This document shows positions 11,555 to 22,447 of a stretch of DNA of 64,000 bases, piece by piece. Made by a program: the position numbers and the translations under genes. This stretch comes from Ypsolopha sequella (taxonomy: Eukaryota; Arthropoda; Insecta; Lepidoptera; Ypsolophidae). Location of the stretch: assembly GCA_934047225.1 (NCBI GenBank), contig OW204012.1, positions 13,020,001 through 13,084,000 on the forward strand. Direction: 5' to 3'. The number at the start of each line of letters is the position of its first letter. Position 1 is the first letter of the stretch. The notes beneath the pieces were generated by a model, which was not told the DNA's origin, made no database searches, and was given only the letters and a program-made list of their open reading frames with translations.

Positions 11555-12116
11555 ATGGATGGCGCAAAAGTAATGTCATAATTTGAATTGGCTGCCATTT
11601 TGTTATAAATGAAAAATAAAAAGCTCTGTTTTCATAAAAAGCTTATTTGAAAATGTAGAATTGATGACATTAATTGGAGAAAATGATATCGCTCAAATGG
11701 TCACCTCCCGAGTTGGTGCATAATTGCGCTCGTTTTACGGCATTTTGAATTGTTGCTCGCAAAACATCTGGCTATCTGGCTCAAAATTGGCGATTTCTTC
11801 TTCAATGTTATCTTTCAAGAGTTGCAAGGTTCGTGGTTTGTTGTGGTAAACCCGAGATTTTAAAAAGCCCCAAAGGAAGAAGTCTGGTGCTGTTAGATCG
11901 GGAAGGCCAGTTCAGATATCAAAAACGAGAGATCAAAATTTGTCAAATAAGCAGTAACAATAATTCCACGTTCTTGAGGTGTGTATCGCTCCATGGCTTG
12001 TTAACAACAAATTCCCTAGATATCTCCATTATAATTGTCAAAGCACAGTGACATTTGGCGCCATCTGCAAAAATGGCAGCCAATTCCAATTATGACATTA
12101 CTTTTGCGCCACCTTA
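11555..12116 (-). mobile_element. Deleted mariner-type element at a TA site
   Basis: Ends contain inverted repeats of about 40 bases beginning GGCGCAAAAGTAATGTCAT, with variation in the outermost bases. The element is flanked by TA; the related sequence at 19293-19310 reads straight across one TA without the insert, so the boundaries are supported by an empty site. It carries only the two ends of a transposase gene. Confidence 0.9.
11735..11994 (-). pseudogene. Mariner transposase, N- and C-terminal remnants fused
   Basis: From ATG at 11994 the frame reads MERYTPQERGIIVTAYLTNF, a transposase-like start. After a deletion and frame change the sequence reads LPDLTAPDFFLWGFLKSRVY and ends at a TAA near 11735. 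The PDFFLWG block holds the third catalytic aspartate region of mariner transposases. The central catalytic core is missing, so the copy can move only with help from another element. Confidence 0.8.
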
Positions 12117-12308
12117 TATGACTAGATTGATGGATGTGGAAGAGACGAAAGAGGTGTGTCTGGATCGTAGCAGATGGAAATCTGTAGCCTCTGCCTACCC
12201 CTATGGGAAACAGGCGTGAGTATATGTATGTATGTGTGTAATATATTAGGTGATGTTGAAATATATTAAAGCGTAATCATAGTAAAACCTATGGCGTAGT
12301 CGGCAATA

Positions 12309-12430
12309 GGTGGTAGAGCTGATGCTGGGCTCCACTGTGGAGGTACCACATCTTACTTGCAAACCTCCCCGGAGTTATTCGGGATAGAAAAGTGTCCCAC
12401 CATGTCTGGACCGATTGATGGCGGTATACC
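12309..12430 (+). mobile_element. Tail-sharing SINE, copy S3, 3'-truncated
   Basis: Matches the 5' third of the SINE family, from GGTGGTAGAGCTGATG to GATGGCGGTATACC, with an internal deletion. The tail is absent. Confidence 0.75.
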
Positions 12431-12446
12431 TGTCGTCGGCAGATCG

Positions 12447-12874
12447 TTAAGGCGCTACGGAAAAAAAAAACGACACTTTAAGAACTTGCATAACTACTTT
12501 GGTAAATAATATAATTATGTTGATAAAATAGTATACTATTTTTGGAATCTTTCTCTAGGGATCTGTTAAAACAGAAACGCGATTGGAGAATTTCGGCTCG
12601 ATAGAAATATTTATTGAAATGAGGTCTTTATCGACACCAATTCTCCTGGTTTGACAATTTAGAATGACATATGGACTGCAATTATATTTTATTAGATGGG
12701 TTTTAACAGTATCTAGGACCTGGTTAAACGAAATTTTGATAGCATTTTTAGTACATTTTATATTAATAAAAAACCGACTTTTTGCTACTTTCCCACGAAT
12801 CCGTCCCTCTCGCACTGAGGGTTTTTTCGCATATGGAGTAACAGGGACGCTAAAACTTTTACATATCCCCTTAA
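12447..12874 (+). mobile_element. TTAA-flanked MITE, diverged copy D
   Basis: A 420-bp unit between TTAA tetramers. It shares with copies A-C the blocks GAGAATTTCGGCTCGATAG, TATTGAAATGAGGTCTT and the CCGACTTTTTGC/CGTCCCTCTCGCACTG region. It is closest to the copy at 55311. Confidence 0.7.
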
Positions 12875-12896
12875 GTTAGAAAATCTTTCACTAAAA

Positions 12897-13010
12897 GTTG
12901 GTCAAGTGCAAGTCCTAGGGTTCCGTAATTCGACAGTTTTGGCAACATTTTGTTTTCGTGAATTTCTCAACCGTTATATTATTTCTGTAATATTTACGTA
13001 AGATCAACAG
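12897..13010 (+). repeat. Partial GGTTCCGTA-ended repeat
   Basis: Begins TTGGTCAAGTGCAAGTCC, then AGGGTTCCGTA and the GTGAATTTCTCAACCG block of the family described at 24493. Only the first 110 bases are present. Confidence 0.6.
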
Positions 13011-13253
13011 AACTCTACATAAACCATACTTTGGCAGCGCGCCAGTATTTTCTAGGTCAATGGCAAGGTTCTTCTGTTATTTTGGATTTTATTACAACGG
13101 GTGAAGGGTCTGTTTGGAATGGTACCTGTAACAAAAGATGCCGAGTTTTCATATTGCAAATTGCATTTCGATAATGGCTTTAGTGACAAAACGCCGACGG
13201 ATAACAAACGATAAGAACTGACAAAGAACATTTTACTTTGTTGTAGCCGGCGA

Positions 13254-14345
13254 ATAAAAAAAACCGGCCAAGTGCGAGTCAGACTCGCGTACACCTAGGG
13301 TTCCGTGTTGTGGATGATAAATTTAATTTTGTAACTTTTTTTCGTGAATTTCTCAACCGCTTTATTTTTCCTGTAATCTTTACGTAAACACATATTACCA
13401 TGATTTTTTTCATATTTTTTGGCCCACCAGTTTTGAAGATAAGGGGGGGGGACATACAATTTTTTATGATTTTTCAAGGATTTCTCGAAATAGATGCAAT
13501 TAGATATAGCCAAACTATATATTTTTACAATCAGCTTTTTATTATCTACAACTAGCTGACCCGGCGAACTTCGTTCCGCCTAACAGTCTAATAATATCGT
13601 GTTAACTTTAGTTAAACTTAATTTAGGATTTCATTAAGGTAATAACATTAATAAAACTTTTTTTTTGCAAATACAGAAATGTTTTATTGCTTGCCATTGC
13701 GAAATAAGAATGGCAAGGACCCATGTAGTTTCATAGGCTTAGCGTAGGGTATTGAATATATGCAGAAATAATAGTTCTTGGAATAAAAGGTAATCGCAGT
13801 ATATTTTTAAAACTTGGGGTTTAGATGTTATTTAATGATATCAGAACGCTAGATAAATAAACACTGTACATTAATACGTATAGTGGTAGGTTTCTTTTAT
13901 ATGCGTAGTTTTTTCAACAGATGGCACCACATGCTGTTTGCATTCGTAAAATTAATTAATTTATTAATTGTTATTCGATAACTTATCCGATATTTTATTA
14001 CTTATTCTGCTATTCGGAGCGGAGAAGAATACACCAAAAAAGAGATAACTAACATCTATCCAGCCGAACTTGAGTTATAAGTGGTGTAACTAACACGACT
14101 TTGTTTTATATATTTAGATTTGATATTCATATTTTATTTTTATAAAATATATTTTTAATTTATTTAACTTTTTTTACATATCTCATTTGTGCTCAATTTC
14201 TTTTAAATCGCCGTAGTTTTCCTGGAATCGGCCAGTTATGGAAATTTTTTACATTTTTTTCGGTCCACCAGTTGCGGAGATAAGGGGGACATACATATTT
14301 TTACGGTTTTTTAAATATTTTCCTTTTTAATTTTTTTCCGTAGCG
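13254..14345 (+). repeat. GGTTCCGTA-ended repeat interrupted by a Helitron
   Basis: Starts ACCGGCCAAGTGCGAGTC and AGGGTTCCGT and follows the family consensus to TATCTACAA at 13551, then resumes at 14119 with TTTGATATTCATATT and GGTCCACCAG. The intervening 567 bases are a separate element. Confidence 0.85.
13552..14118 (-). mobile_element. Short non-autonomous Helitron inserted between A and T
   Basis: In minus orientation it begins TCTAAATATATAAAAC and ends CCGGGTCAGCTAG, the 5'-TC and CTAG-3' termini of Helitrons. The host repeat reads A at 13551 and T at 14119, the expected A/T insertion site, and the host sequence continues across. No Rep or helicase coding is present. Confidence 0.88.
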
Positions 14346-14654
14346 CCCTAATTACCGGACGTTTACCGGACGTCGGATGTCGCTTCAGTCCGTGATTTAT
14401 CGGATGCTTTGCCGGACCGCGGACAAACGCTTAAGTTGAAGGAACGACACATCGAGGTGATAGCACTAGTTTCGGCGAACGAACCCATTCAAAGATAGAT
14501 AGTTGGCACAAGCTCTGCATCCTCCTTGATCTTGAAGGGTTTGTGCCAAGTTAGTGAAAGTGGTAGACTTTGGCAATCATGCTGTCTAGTAGATATCAAC
14601 CATGGGCTCTAGATTCGGAGAAAACACTTCTTCATATCTCACCATTCGATTCGA
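14346..14654. other. Unassigned sequence
   Basis: Contains a short internal repeat of TACCGGACGT-type sequence near 14353-14372. No gene recognised. Confidence 0.4.
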
Positions 14655-14885
14655 AAACGTCGATATGGAATCAGACCAAAACATAAAAAAATGCATCGTA
14701 TCTCAAAAACTGGTTGACCGAAAATAATGAAAAAAATCATGGTTACTAATAATATGTTTACGTAAAGATTACAGGAAAAATAAAGCGGTTGAGAAATGGA
14801 CGGAAATAAATGACAAAATTTTATTTACCATCCACAATATGAAAGCCTAGGTGCGCGAGTCTGACTCGCACTTGGCTGGTTTTTT
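14655..14885 (-). repeat. GGTTCCGTA-ended repeat, partial
   Basis: Inverted copy ending GCGAGTCTGACTCGCACTTG then GCTGGTTTTT, with AAGCGGTTGAGAAAT and TTTACGTAAAGATTACAGG. Same family as 24493. Confidence 0.8.
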
Positions 14886-14904
14886 TCTATGAAAAAGTTG
14901 TCGG

Positions 14905-15655
14905 ATAGAACATCACTCGAGAATCTTAGACATTATACTGATTGTGATGGATGATTGCTTATAAAAAAAGTGTGGTCAGTCTCTGTCTGTCTACTCATCT
15001 GTCATCCATATGTCAAATCAATTTCAGCAAATTATTATAAATTTATCTTGATAGCAAAGGACACATTTCTAAACAGCCATTTCTCAAGTGACGTCACACG
15101 AAGGCAAATGGAAGTTGCAGCTTTTTCGTAAAAATATTCATATTCATGAGATTTTTTAGACCAAAAGTTCTAAAATTCGGCTTATTAAGGCGATATGCGA
15201 AAAAATATAGGTGTTTCTTTTCTGTGCATTTCATGAAATACACGGGAAATTTTAATACATTTATGGTATATGCATTTTGACTATAAAATTTAGGGTTTTG
15301 AAATTGGAAAACATGTTTAGATAAATTTTGCTCGATAGAAATAATTGTTGAAATGAGGTCTTCAAACACACTTTTTCTCCTCGTTCGACGAATAGAAACC
15401 ATATACAGAACTCAAACATATTTTATTAGGTGTGCTTCAACAATATCTAGAGATTTGATATTTGAAATTTTGTTAACTATTTTAGTTTTTTTAATAAAAA
15501 TATAAAACCAACTTTTTCCCCTTTTGCCCTGAATCCGCCCCTCTCGCACTGCGCGATTTTTCGCTTGGAGTGACAGTGACAAAAATAAAATTCGCATAGC
15601 CTCTTAAACAAACATCTCGAAATTGTTTTCGAATGAACACATCTTAACATAATTT
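14905..15655 (-). repeat. Host repeat H, occupied by MITE copy B
   Basis: Outer parts match 31773-32064 in inverted orientation, including GACGTCACTTGA-type sequence and ATGGCTGTTTAGAAATGTG. The match is interrupted at a TTAA by the 415-bp MITE at 15189-15603. Confidence 0.85.
15185..15607 (+). mobile_element. TTAA-flanked MITE, copy B
   Basis: 415 bp (15189-15603) between TTAA tetramers, ends GGCGATATGCGAA and (inverted) GAGGCTATGCGAA. Nearly identical to copy A through most of its length. Its insertion point inside repeat H differs from that of copy C. Confidence 0.9.
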
Positions 15656-16417
15656 AATACGACTTTTTAGTACTTTTTTATTAGTATATATGGAAATTTC
15701 CCAAACAATTTGCCGAATTGCCAACGAATAAAAGTGCTCACTAATTAGCATTGGCAAAGAACGCACGTCAATTAATAAATAGAAAGCTCTGATTATTTAA
15801 ATATACAATTCGCTTCAACTTAGAAAGCGGGCGTGAATATTACAAGGTGACAGCCAAACATAATACTGGAGGCTTGATAAGTATCACGGTTATGTTGACC
15901 TCCCATAGCAATAGGGATGATGAATGGGTTGTCAGTAAATTTAAAAACATGTATACGCAAAATTGATATTCAAAAAGAATTTATTTATCGTATAGCATTA
16001 TACACTGGTTTTTAACTTTTTACTTAGTTTAAGGACTATATTAAAATTTACAACTATTAAGATATTTGGAAAGTTTTAGGAAATCTTCGGCTGGTCCATC
16101 ATATTTCGTAATGGGGCATTCAAAAATAATGCTTACTTATTTCACCGATTTTGCATAAAGTTCAATTTAAACTTATTTAAACAATTAAACAATTTAGAAG
16201 TTACTCATTTGCCTTCTGCCAAAGTACAAAGTTATGACGTCACTTCCCAGTATTTTCATACAAAAAATCGTTTCTGACGTTTCATAAAAGGTTGCTGATT
16301 TGACTAATAGTCATCATCCCTATTGACTCGGGGCTGCGCTTACACAATATCACACTCCAACCGGTTTCGCCTCACGGCATTATTACGTTTTTAAAGCACG
16401 AAAAAATTACATTTCTA
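15656..16417. other. Unassigned sequence
   Basis: No gene or repeat partner recognised. Confidence 0.4.
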
Positions 16418-16428
16418 AACTGATCTAT

Positions 16429-17310
16429 CCATCCATCAGCCCGTATTCGTCCACTGCTGGACATAGACCACTCCAATATTACGCCACTCTTGGCGATCCT
16501 CAGTCATCCTCATCCAGACGCCACCCGCAACGTCCTTCAGATCGTCAGTCCAGCGGGCACGAGGGCGGCCTACGCTGCGCTTTGCTGTACGTGGTCTCCA
16601 TTCCAATGCCTTACGACCCCAACGGTTATCACGTCGGCGGCAAATACGGCCAGTCCACTGCCACTTCAACTTACTGATTCGGCAGGCTATGTCGGTCACC
16701 TTCGTTTAGGATTTTATCCATCAAAGATATCCCAAGCATAGCCCGCTCCATAACTCGTTGAGCGACTTTAAATCGGCGGATCAAGCCTTTGGTAAGAGAC
16801 CACGTCTCAGCGCCGTACGTCGTCACTGGAAGGACGCACTGGTTATATTCTTTAGCCTTTAAGCACTGCGGTATTGGCGACGTTAATATGTGACGGAACT
16901 TCCCGAATGCTGCCCACCCCAAGCATATTCTTCTGTCAGCCTCGGAGTCGAAGTAGTCTTTACACAGCTGGATAGCTTGACCTAAATAAACATATTTTTG
17001 AACAACTTCGATGCTGACATTGTCGACATTGTGGCCTTTGGATGACATGACAGTTGAACATGACCTTAGTCTTATCCAAGTTCATCCGCAGGTCCACTCA
17101 CTCGTCTGGAAGAATCACTTATGCTGCGCATCATTTCCTCCAGTTCTAGCAGTGATTCCGCCATTATGACGATGACATCGGCAAAGCGAAGATGTGAAAT
17201 GTACTCTCCATTCACATTTATGCCTCGACCATACCAGTCCAGTGTTTTAAAGACGTCCTCCAGCGCGGCGGTAAACAGTTTTGGGGACATAACATCCCCC
17301 TGTCTGACCC
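16429..17310 (-). pseudogene. 5'-truncated RTE-type LINE with 11-bp target duplication
   Basis: AACTGATCTAT flanks the copy at 16418-16428 and 17311-17321. Read on the minus strand, the coding part begins in the reverse transcriptase domain (VRQGDVMSPKLFTAALEDVF), continues past LRFADVIVIMAES, and ends with a C-terminal ARWTDDLKDVAGG and VYVQQWTNTG, followed by the tail GTCCAGCAGTGGACGAATAC. The palm motif that should read FADD reads FADV, and there are stops and frame changes near 17072 and 16690, so it is dead. Family placement (RTE clade) rests on the overall C-terminal pattern. Confidence 0.88.
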
Positions 17311-17321
17311 AACTGATCTAT

Positions 17322-18980
17322 ATTTATTCCAAAAAAGCAAACAAAAAAAAAAACAAATTGAAGTTTAAAAAACAATCGTATTGACATATATCATCAACAT
17401 TTGTATCCCACGTTTTCGAATGTAAACACTTCCGCGAGGAAATTGGACGGTATCCAACTCCAATCTCTTTATCTTCACATCAGACAATGTTTGACCTTCG
17501 TTTTATTGCGAATAACTTTAAAAAGGATGTCAAGTATACACCGTACATTATACACAAGTTCCTCAATGCAGAAGTGATCTGCTTTGAAATACGCTTCCTT
17601 TGACACCACACGTGACATGTGAATTTAAAAAGGTAAACAAAATTTTAATATATTTTCTGTTAGTTGTGTCCTGCGGGGCCATATTGTCTGAAACGTCAGT
17701 GTCCATCGATTTTTTGTTAACCGACACTTACTTTGATGGATATCCGAAGTAGAATTACGATTTTCTATCATGAAACCCACCAATGTAGAAGTGGTGTCTA
17801 TCGACTTTATAAATTTTGACAGTGCTACCCTACTAAATTAAATTACCTTAACAACCGATGCCGATGCGTTTCTGTGTAACCGTTTGACATCCTTAAATAT
17901 ACCGGATAATATTTGATAACTTGAAGTGTCTAACTCGAAAATACACGCACGTCAGTCTGTTTACATCAGTGCGTTATGGTGAAAGGTGTTTTGTTTTGAT
18001 ATTTTACGCATAGAAAAATGTTTTTCGTCCATCGAAAGAGATGGACATTTTAAAGATTACATTCCGTAATTCCGTTTGGCTGTACCGCAGCTATTTGCCC
18101 GGATAGGTATTTATTTTCACATAGTAGGTATCCAAAATAGCGTGCGGGTGTACTGTAACTATGTGACTGAACAGACTTTTTTTTAAATCAGTTGTTGTAT
18201 TTTAAACCAAATAAATATATAAATACAACAATATTGTGTATTTTAGATAACATCGCTCGGGGTGGATACTTTCATACACAACAATCTTCAATTTCATCCA
18301 TGAAGTGTGACACAGTTCACACGGATTTGTAGATAATTTTCTTAGTGACTTGTCAAGCCAATATCATCACAACTGGTGAACGGGGTGCTGAGTGGTGCAA
18401 GTCAATACGTGACCAGAGAAATCTGGGCACCCCGCCAGGCGGGCCGGCGTCACACCCATAATGGTGGTTATGGCAATGAACCCAGTGTTTTCAGACTTTG
18501 GACTGAAGCGTGAGTCAGGTCATCAGTTTGTATATTAATGTATGTAGATTAATGGAGACTGGCTAATCAAAGTACTGTTTCTGCCAAATGTTAAGTACCT
18601 ATCTCCTTCGCAGGCGGCGCTACAGTTACATTGTGAGAGAGAGTGAGTATCTCAACGTTCGACTCAGTACCGGTTTTAGCATTAACGGCGCCCTGGGCGA
18701 GAATTCTACGGCGCCCCCTATCTGTTTCCTAAATTATTCATGTGCAAAAAAGGAAAAAAAAAACATGGGAAAGATTATTTCAATCTTCAATCACTACCAT
18801 TTATTTTAACAAAATTTTACCGCGCCATCCCGTGATCCATACTGACGAGGGGGCGCTGGCGCCCCTTGATGTCTGGCGCCCTGGGCGGTCGCCCAACCAC
18901 GCCCTACCCTAACGCCGCTACTGACTTCGACTTGAGAGGGTATTCCGGAGAAATAGTCGAAGCGAGACTTCTAAATATAC
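17322..18980. other. Unassigned sequence
   Basis: No gene recognised. GGCGCCCTGGGCG occurs at about 18687 and 18877 in a short local repeat. Otherwise AT-rich. Confidence 0.4.
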
Positions 18981-19069
18981 ATCTATCCATTAGCCTAGTT
19001 CGTCCACTGCTGGACATAAGCCTTTCCAGGCGGGTTGGCGAGCGCGGTGCCGGAACCCTCGCACCAGTA
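18981..19069 (-). mobile_element. Tail-sharing SINE, copy S4, internally deleted fragment
   Basis: Contains the tail CTAGTTCGTCCACTGCTGG and the CGGTGCCGGAACCCTCG block, with the segment between them missing. Confidence 0.75.
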
Positions 19070-19235
19070 AATATATTGTAAATAAAACTAATTCTTGGTA
19101 ACTGTTTCACTGTTTTTTTATTAGACTAGCGACCGGTTTCGTTAAAATAACATCTTCAGGCTTTTATGATACAGGTACGAATCACATTCTAAAACTCGAG
19201 CTAAAAATGTGTAGAGTTGGACAGATAAAACAGGT

Positions 19236-19420
19236 TTTCCTGTTGACTAACCAAGTTGGCGATATACTGAAGAAGGGCAATGTCAAAAGTACTATAGAAG
19301 AGCTTGTATGACTAGATTTGTGGATGTGGAAGAGGCGAAAGAAGTGTGTCAGGATCGTAGCAGATGAAAATATTTATTCTTTGCCTACCCCTTTAGGAGA
19401 CAGGTGTGAAATGTATTTAT
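19236..19420 (+). pseudogene. LINE 3' ORF remnant (empty site for the mariner element)
   Basis: Matches 11500-11554 joined to 12117-12200 without the 562-bp insert; the junction reads AAGAGCTTGTATGACTAGA. Followed by ATGTATTTATTATGTATG. Only the last part of the ORF is present and it has stops. Confidence 0.75.
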
Positions 19421-19722
19421 TATGTATGTATTTTCGTCAAGCATTATGGATGCCAATAACCAAAGATGCAAATCAAACAATCTTTTTCACGCTGGATTAT
19501 TTAGCTGCAGACAAAGGATTTTCTACTTTTCACCGCTTCAGTGATAAATATTGTGCAAAACAAACGCGTAATACGTTTTTTTTTTTATCAGATTCTGAGA
19601 TGTTTATTGTTAAACAGCTGTTTTTGGCACTTTTCGGTGAACAAAGTCCACAAAAATAAAGATGTTACCGAACGGCGCTCGTTCTTGTCATTGTGTAGAT
19701 TTACTTTGAAATGGATACTTCT
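19421..19722. other. Open but unrecognised stretch
   Basis: Overlapping open frames occur (19318-19659 plus). The translation shows no domain I recognise. Confidence 0.3.
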
Positions 19723-20219
19723 ACAGGGCGTACTATGCCACATGGAGGGAAAGTACCTTAAATATTGTAGATGGAACATTTTACTGAAAGAAGACATTAT
19801 TTTAATTTAAAAAACAATTTAAACTGCATTCATAGATTTTTAATAGTTACATGGTTGAACCGGGAATCGAACCCGCTACACCAGAAAAATTGTTCAATTT
19901 TGTTTTAAAAATGTTAAAATTCATGGTCTTCCTTTTATTTCTGACGCTATGTTATTTCTGACGCTATGTTATTTAGCAAAAAATAATCCTTATGATGAAG
20001 CCTTTCGATAGGTATGATATATCTACAGCTACCAGGGTAATTATTTTTCCCATGTAACGGGTTCGATTCCCGGTTCAACCATGGAACTATTTAAAAAATC
20101 TATGAATGCAGTTTAAATTGTTTTTTTAAATTAAAATAATGTCTTCTTTCAGTAAAATGTTCCATCTAAAATATTTAAGATACTTTCCCTCCATGTGGCA
20201 TAGCCGTGGGACCCCCTGT
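19723..20219. mobile_element. 497-bp foldback element carrying tRNA-like B boxes
   Basis: The arms (about 19723-19883 and 20060-20219) are inverted copies, sharing GGAACATTTTACTGAAAGAA and ATGGTTGAACCGGGAATCG. Inner ends contain GGGTTCGATTCCC, which fits the Pol III B box and tRNA T-arm, ending CAACCA. The outer ends read ACAGGG and CCCTGT. No complete tRNA can be folded. Confidence 0.85.
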
Positions 20220-20254
20220 ATAATATTATTAAAACTCGCGTGAGCTGACATACT

Positions 20255-20343
20255 AAATTATTATTACATACGGCTTGAACACTCACGTGTGATTGTTGTT
20301 GACAATCACACGTGAGTGTTCAAGCCGTATGTAATAATAATTT
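20255..20343. repeat. Perfect 42-bp-arm palindrome
   Basis: 20255-20296 and 20302-20343 are exact inverted complements around the 5-base loop TGTTG. The arm includes ACGGCTTGAACACTCACGTG. Forty bases of the right arm recur at 27145-27184. Confidence 0.97.
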
Positions 20344-20687
20344 GGATTTTTCTATGTTCGCATCTTTTATAGGGGGGCCTGTTCAGAACTTGTATGTTAC
20401 TTCCGGTACGAACTTCACGAAAGTATTACCACACCCCCGACACTTCTTTGTCCTCGCTCAAGTTATTTACCTACACTCTCACGCGCGCATCTGGCTCGTC
20501 CGCACACGCTTGTGTGTGTGCGTGAGCTAGTCTAGGGCTGGCAGCAAGCGTGTGAGCGTCGTCGATCGAGAGGGACAACATTTATAGTCAGCAACTTATA
20601 TGATTCTCTTCCTAAATTTTAGCGTGGTTAATCCCTAGGTCCTAATTTGGTTCCCCGTGGATTATTTTTGTATTAAAAATATATACA

Positions 20688-20905
20688 TCGTCACGACTTG
20701 AATCAAATGCTCGAGGGGGTGTTAGAGGTGTTCCGAGTGTGAACTTTGAAATGCATTTCACAGTCCGCACTCGGTACACCCGCGTTTCACCTACAAATAT
20801 TACGTCCCAACGTGATGGGTGGTGAGCTCTATCGCCGTACTTCGGGCACAAATAGACAATTTTTAGGACATGTTGAAATTTGCTCAGCTCGAACGGTGGC
20901 ACAAA
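20688..20905. repeat. TTCCGAGTGTGAACT interspersed repeat
   Basis: Contains GAGGTGTTCCGAGTGTGAAC, a local inverted segment around AAATGCATTTCACAG, and TTACGTCCCAACGTGATGG. Related blocks: 27206-27310, 46782-46850, 48917-49070 and 49930-50100. Non-coding. Confidence 0.75.
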
Positions 20906-20988
20906 AACATTCGATTTTTAAAATTTCAACTTAATATTGAAATTCTTACCAACTGTTACACAACTGCTTGAGAGTTGCAGTTAACGCC

Positions 20989-21111
20989 CTAAACCAATAC
21001 ATAAAAGAAAATGCCTTGGTTTAGTTCATCGGCAAGAAATAAAAAAAATCTGCGTTCTTTATTTTTTGGTCCGTTTTCAATGCATCCATAAACACCACAA
21101 AAACGAACCAT
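20989..21111 (-). CDS. THAP-like zinc-finger start, 40 codons
   Basis: ATG at 21111 opens a frame that reads MVRFCGVYGCIENGPKNKER and RFFLFLADELNQG before a stop at 20989. The Met, two Cys spaced C-x4-C within the first ten residues and the following basic-hydrophobic RRFF are how THAP domains begin. The later Cys and His are absent, so it is an N-terminal exon or remnant. The paralogous reading at 32783-32896 keeps both Cys and KERRFF, which supports past coding use. Confidence 0.5.
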   Translation of the reverse strand: MVRFCGVYGCIENGPKNKERRFFLFLADELNQGIFFYVLV

Positions 21112-21300
21112 ATTCATTAAAAATCAGTATCGTAATAAAACAAAAAACAAAATACGCGCGCAGTGAACGAGTGCTACTCGAGCTCTACGTGCCACCAGAT
21201 TTCCACTAACTTGCGGGGGACCGCGGGGGATGTTAAATTCGCGCGGGGAGGTGAGTGTCGCTTCTTTACGTAGTAATACTTTATATTCTCTGGTATTACT

Positions 21301-21643
21301 ATGTAGTAGGTATATAGGATGGGATTTGGTCGGCCGCCTGGATTCGTGCTGGGGGCTCGGTTGGTGATCATTGGACCTTGTTCCTGGTCCCTGGCCGGGT
21401 CTCCGGTATGGGTTCGGGCGGTTGATTGGATTTCACCTTGTATAATAATATTTTACCTATAATTTTAATCTTATATATATTGCTACATAAATTAAATAAA
21501 CATTTAATCTAGTTCATGTACATTTATTATTTTATGACATATATTTTTATAAGATTAAAATTTGACTTGTTAAACGTGTATTATATATACCTACTTTGCA
21601 AAATGAACTTTTTGAATTTTGAAAACCCGAGCATTTTCGCATA
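21301..21643. other. Unassigned sequence
   Basis: No gene recognised between the THAP element and the Helitron. Confidence 0.4.
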
Positions 21644-22447
21644 TCTATCTATATAAATAAAAATGAATTGCTGTTCGTTAGTCTCGCTAAAACTCGAGAA
21701 CGGCTGAACCGATTTGGCTAAGTTTAGTCTTGAAATATTCGTGGAAGTCCAGGGAAGGTTTAAGCCATGAGAAAATGTGGAAAAATTGCGAGGAAAATAC
21801 TAAAAACGATAATTTTATTTTCCCATACAAACTGTTCTTACCTGTCAAACATTTGATGTTCGCCCCGTCGCGTCGGTTCGGTATTTTAGGAATAAAAACA
21901 TGTAGATCTAGATTAAATAAGGGTTTGGAATCGACAACATATATCCATAATAGTCTGATTATCGCGTATTTAGATTTAAAACATGTATAATACTGACATT
22001 ATAATGACACTTGATAGTTGTGTTGGGTGCGTTCAGAAATATACTTTGAAACAGTAATGTTCGCTATACGATCTAAAATTGGGTATTTCCCTAAAAATCA
22101 AATCAGCGACTCTTTATCAAATGTCAAAACGCCCCGATACTATGAAATTTGTACGAGGTTTTACCGGTTTTACATTATGACTACAGTTTTCTGTGATCAA
22201 ACTGCTTCCTTTTTTCTTAGTTTTTAGCAATTATAAAAATTGTAAAACCCTCGAAAAAATCCGTAAAAATATTTTAACGATTATTTTAGAAGATCACATT
22301 GGATTGTGTCAGTTATTTTACTTTAACAGCAGTCAAGTATCAAAATGCATGGAATTGCATTCAATTTATCTATTACCCGCACACATTATGTTTTTAACAC
22401 CTGAAAAAAGATCCAAAACTTGATTTATCATTCTGATCCTGCTTACA

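Larger units (their letters stand above)
11401..12220 (+). pseudogene. LINE 3' ORF remnant split by a mariner derivative
   Basis: Two parts, about 11401-11554 and 12117-12220, together resemble the C-terminus of a non-LTR reverse transcriptase ORF. The right part reads as LMDVEETKEVCLDRSRWKSV then a short tail. The same tail occurs uninterrupted at 19236-19420 and inverted at 35396-35490. Stops and frameshifts disrupt the left part. After the tail comes a TATGTATGTATGTG simple repeat, as expected at a LINE 3' end. Confidence 0.7.
20395..21300 (-). mobile_element. DNA element with THAP-like exon, copy 1
   Basis: Read on the minus strand, this region matches 32463-33150 on the plus strand at both sides: AAAGTATTACTACGTAAAG and GCGACACTCACC at the 5' side, and AGATGCGCGCGTGAGAGTG and AAGTGTCGGGGGTGTG at the other. 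Short inverted ends of the form AAAGTATTAC occur. It holds a THAP-like coding start and a nested repeat (20688-20905). P or another THAP-encoding superfamily is inferred. Confidence 0.6.

Noticed and set aside
19318..19810. 113-codon frame near the LINE tail
   Set aside because: Starts inside LINE 3' sequence and runs into the foldback element; no domain.
19850..20092. Possible tRNA genes
   Set aside because: Only T-arm and CCA-like end are present; no D-arm or anticodon arm pairs with it.
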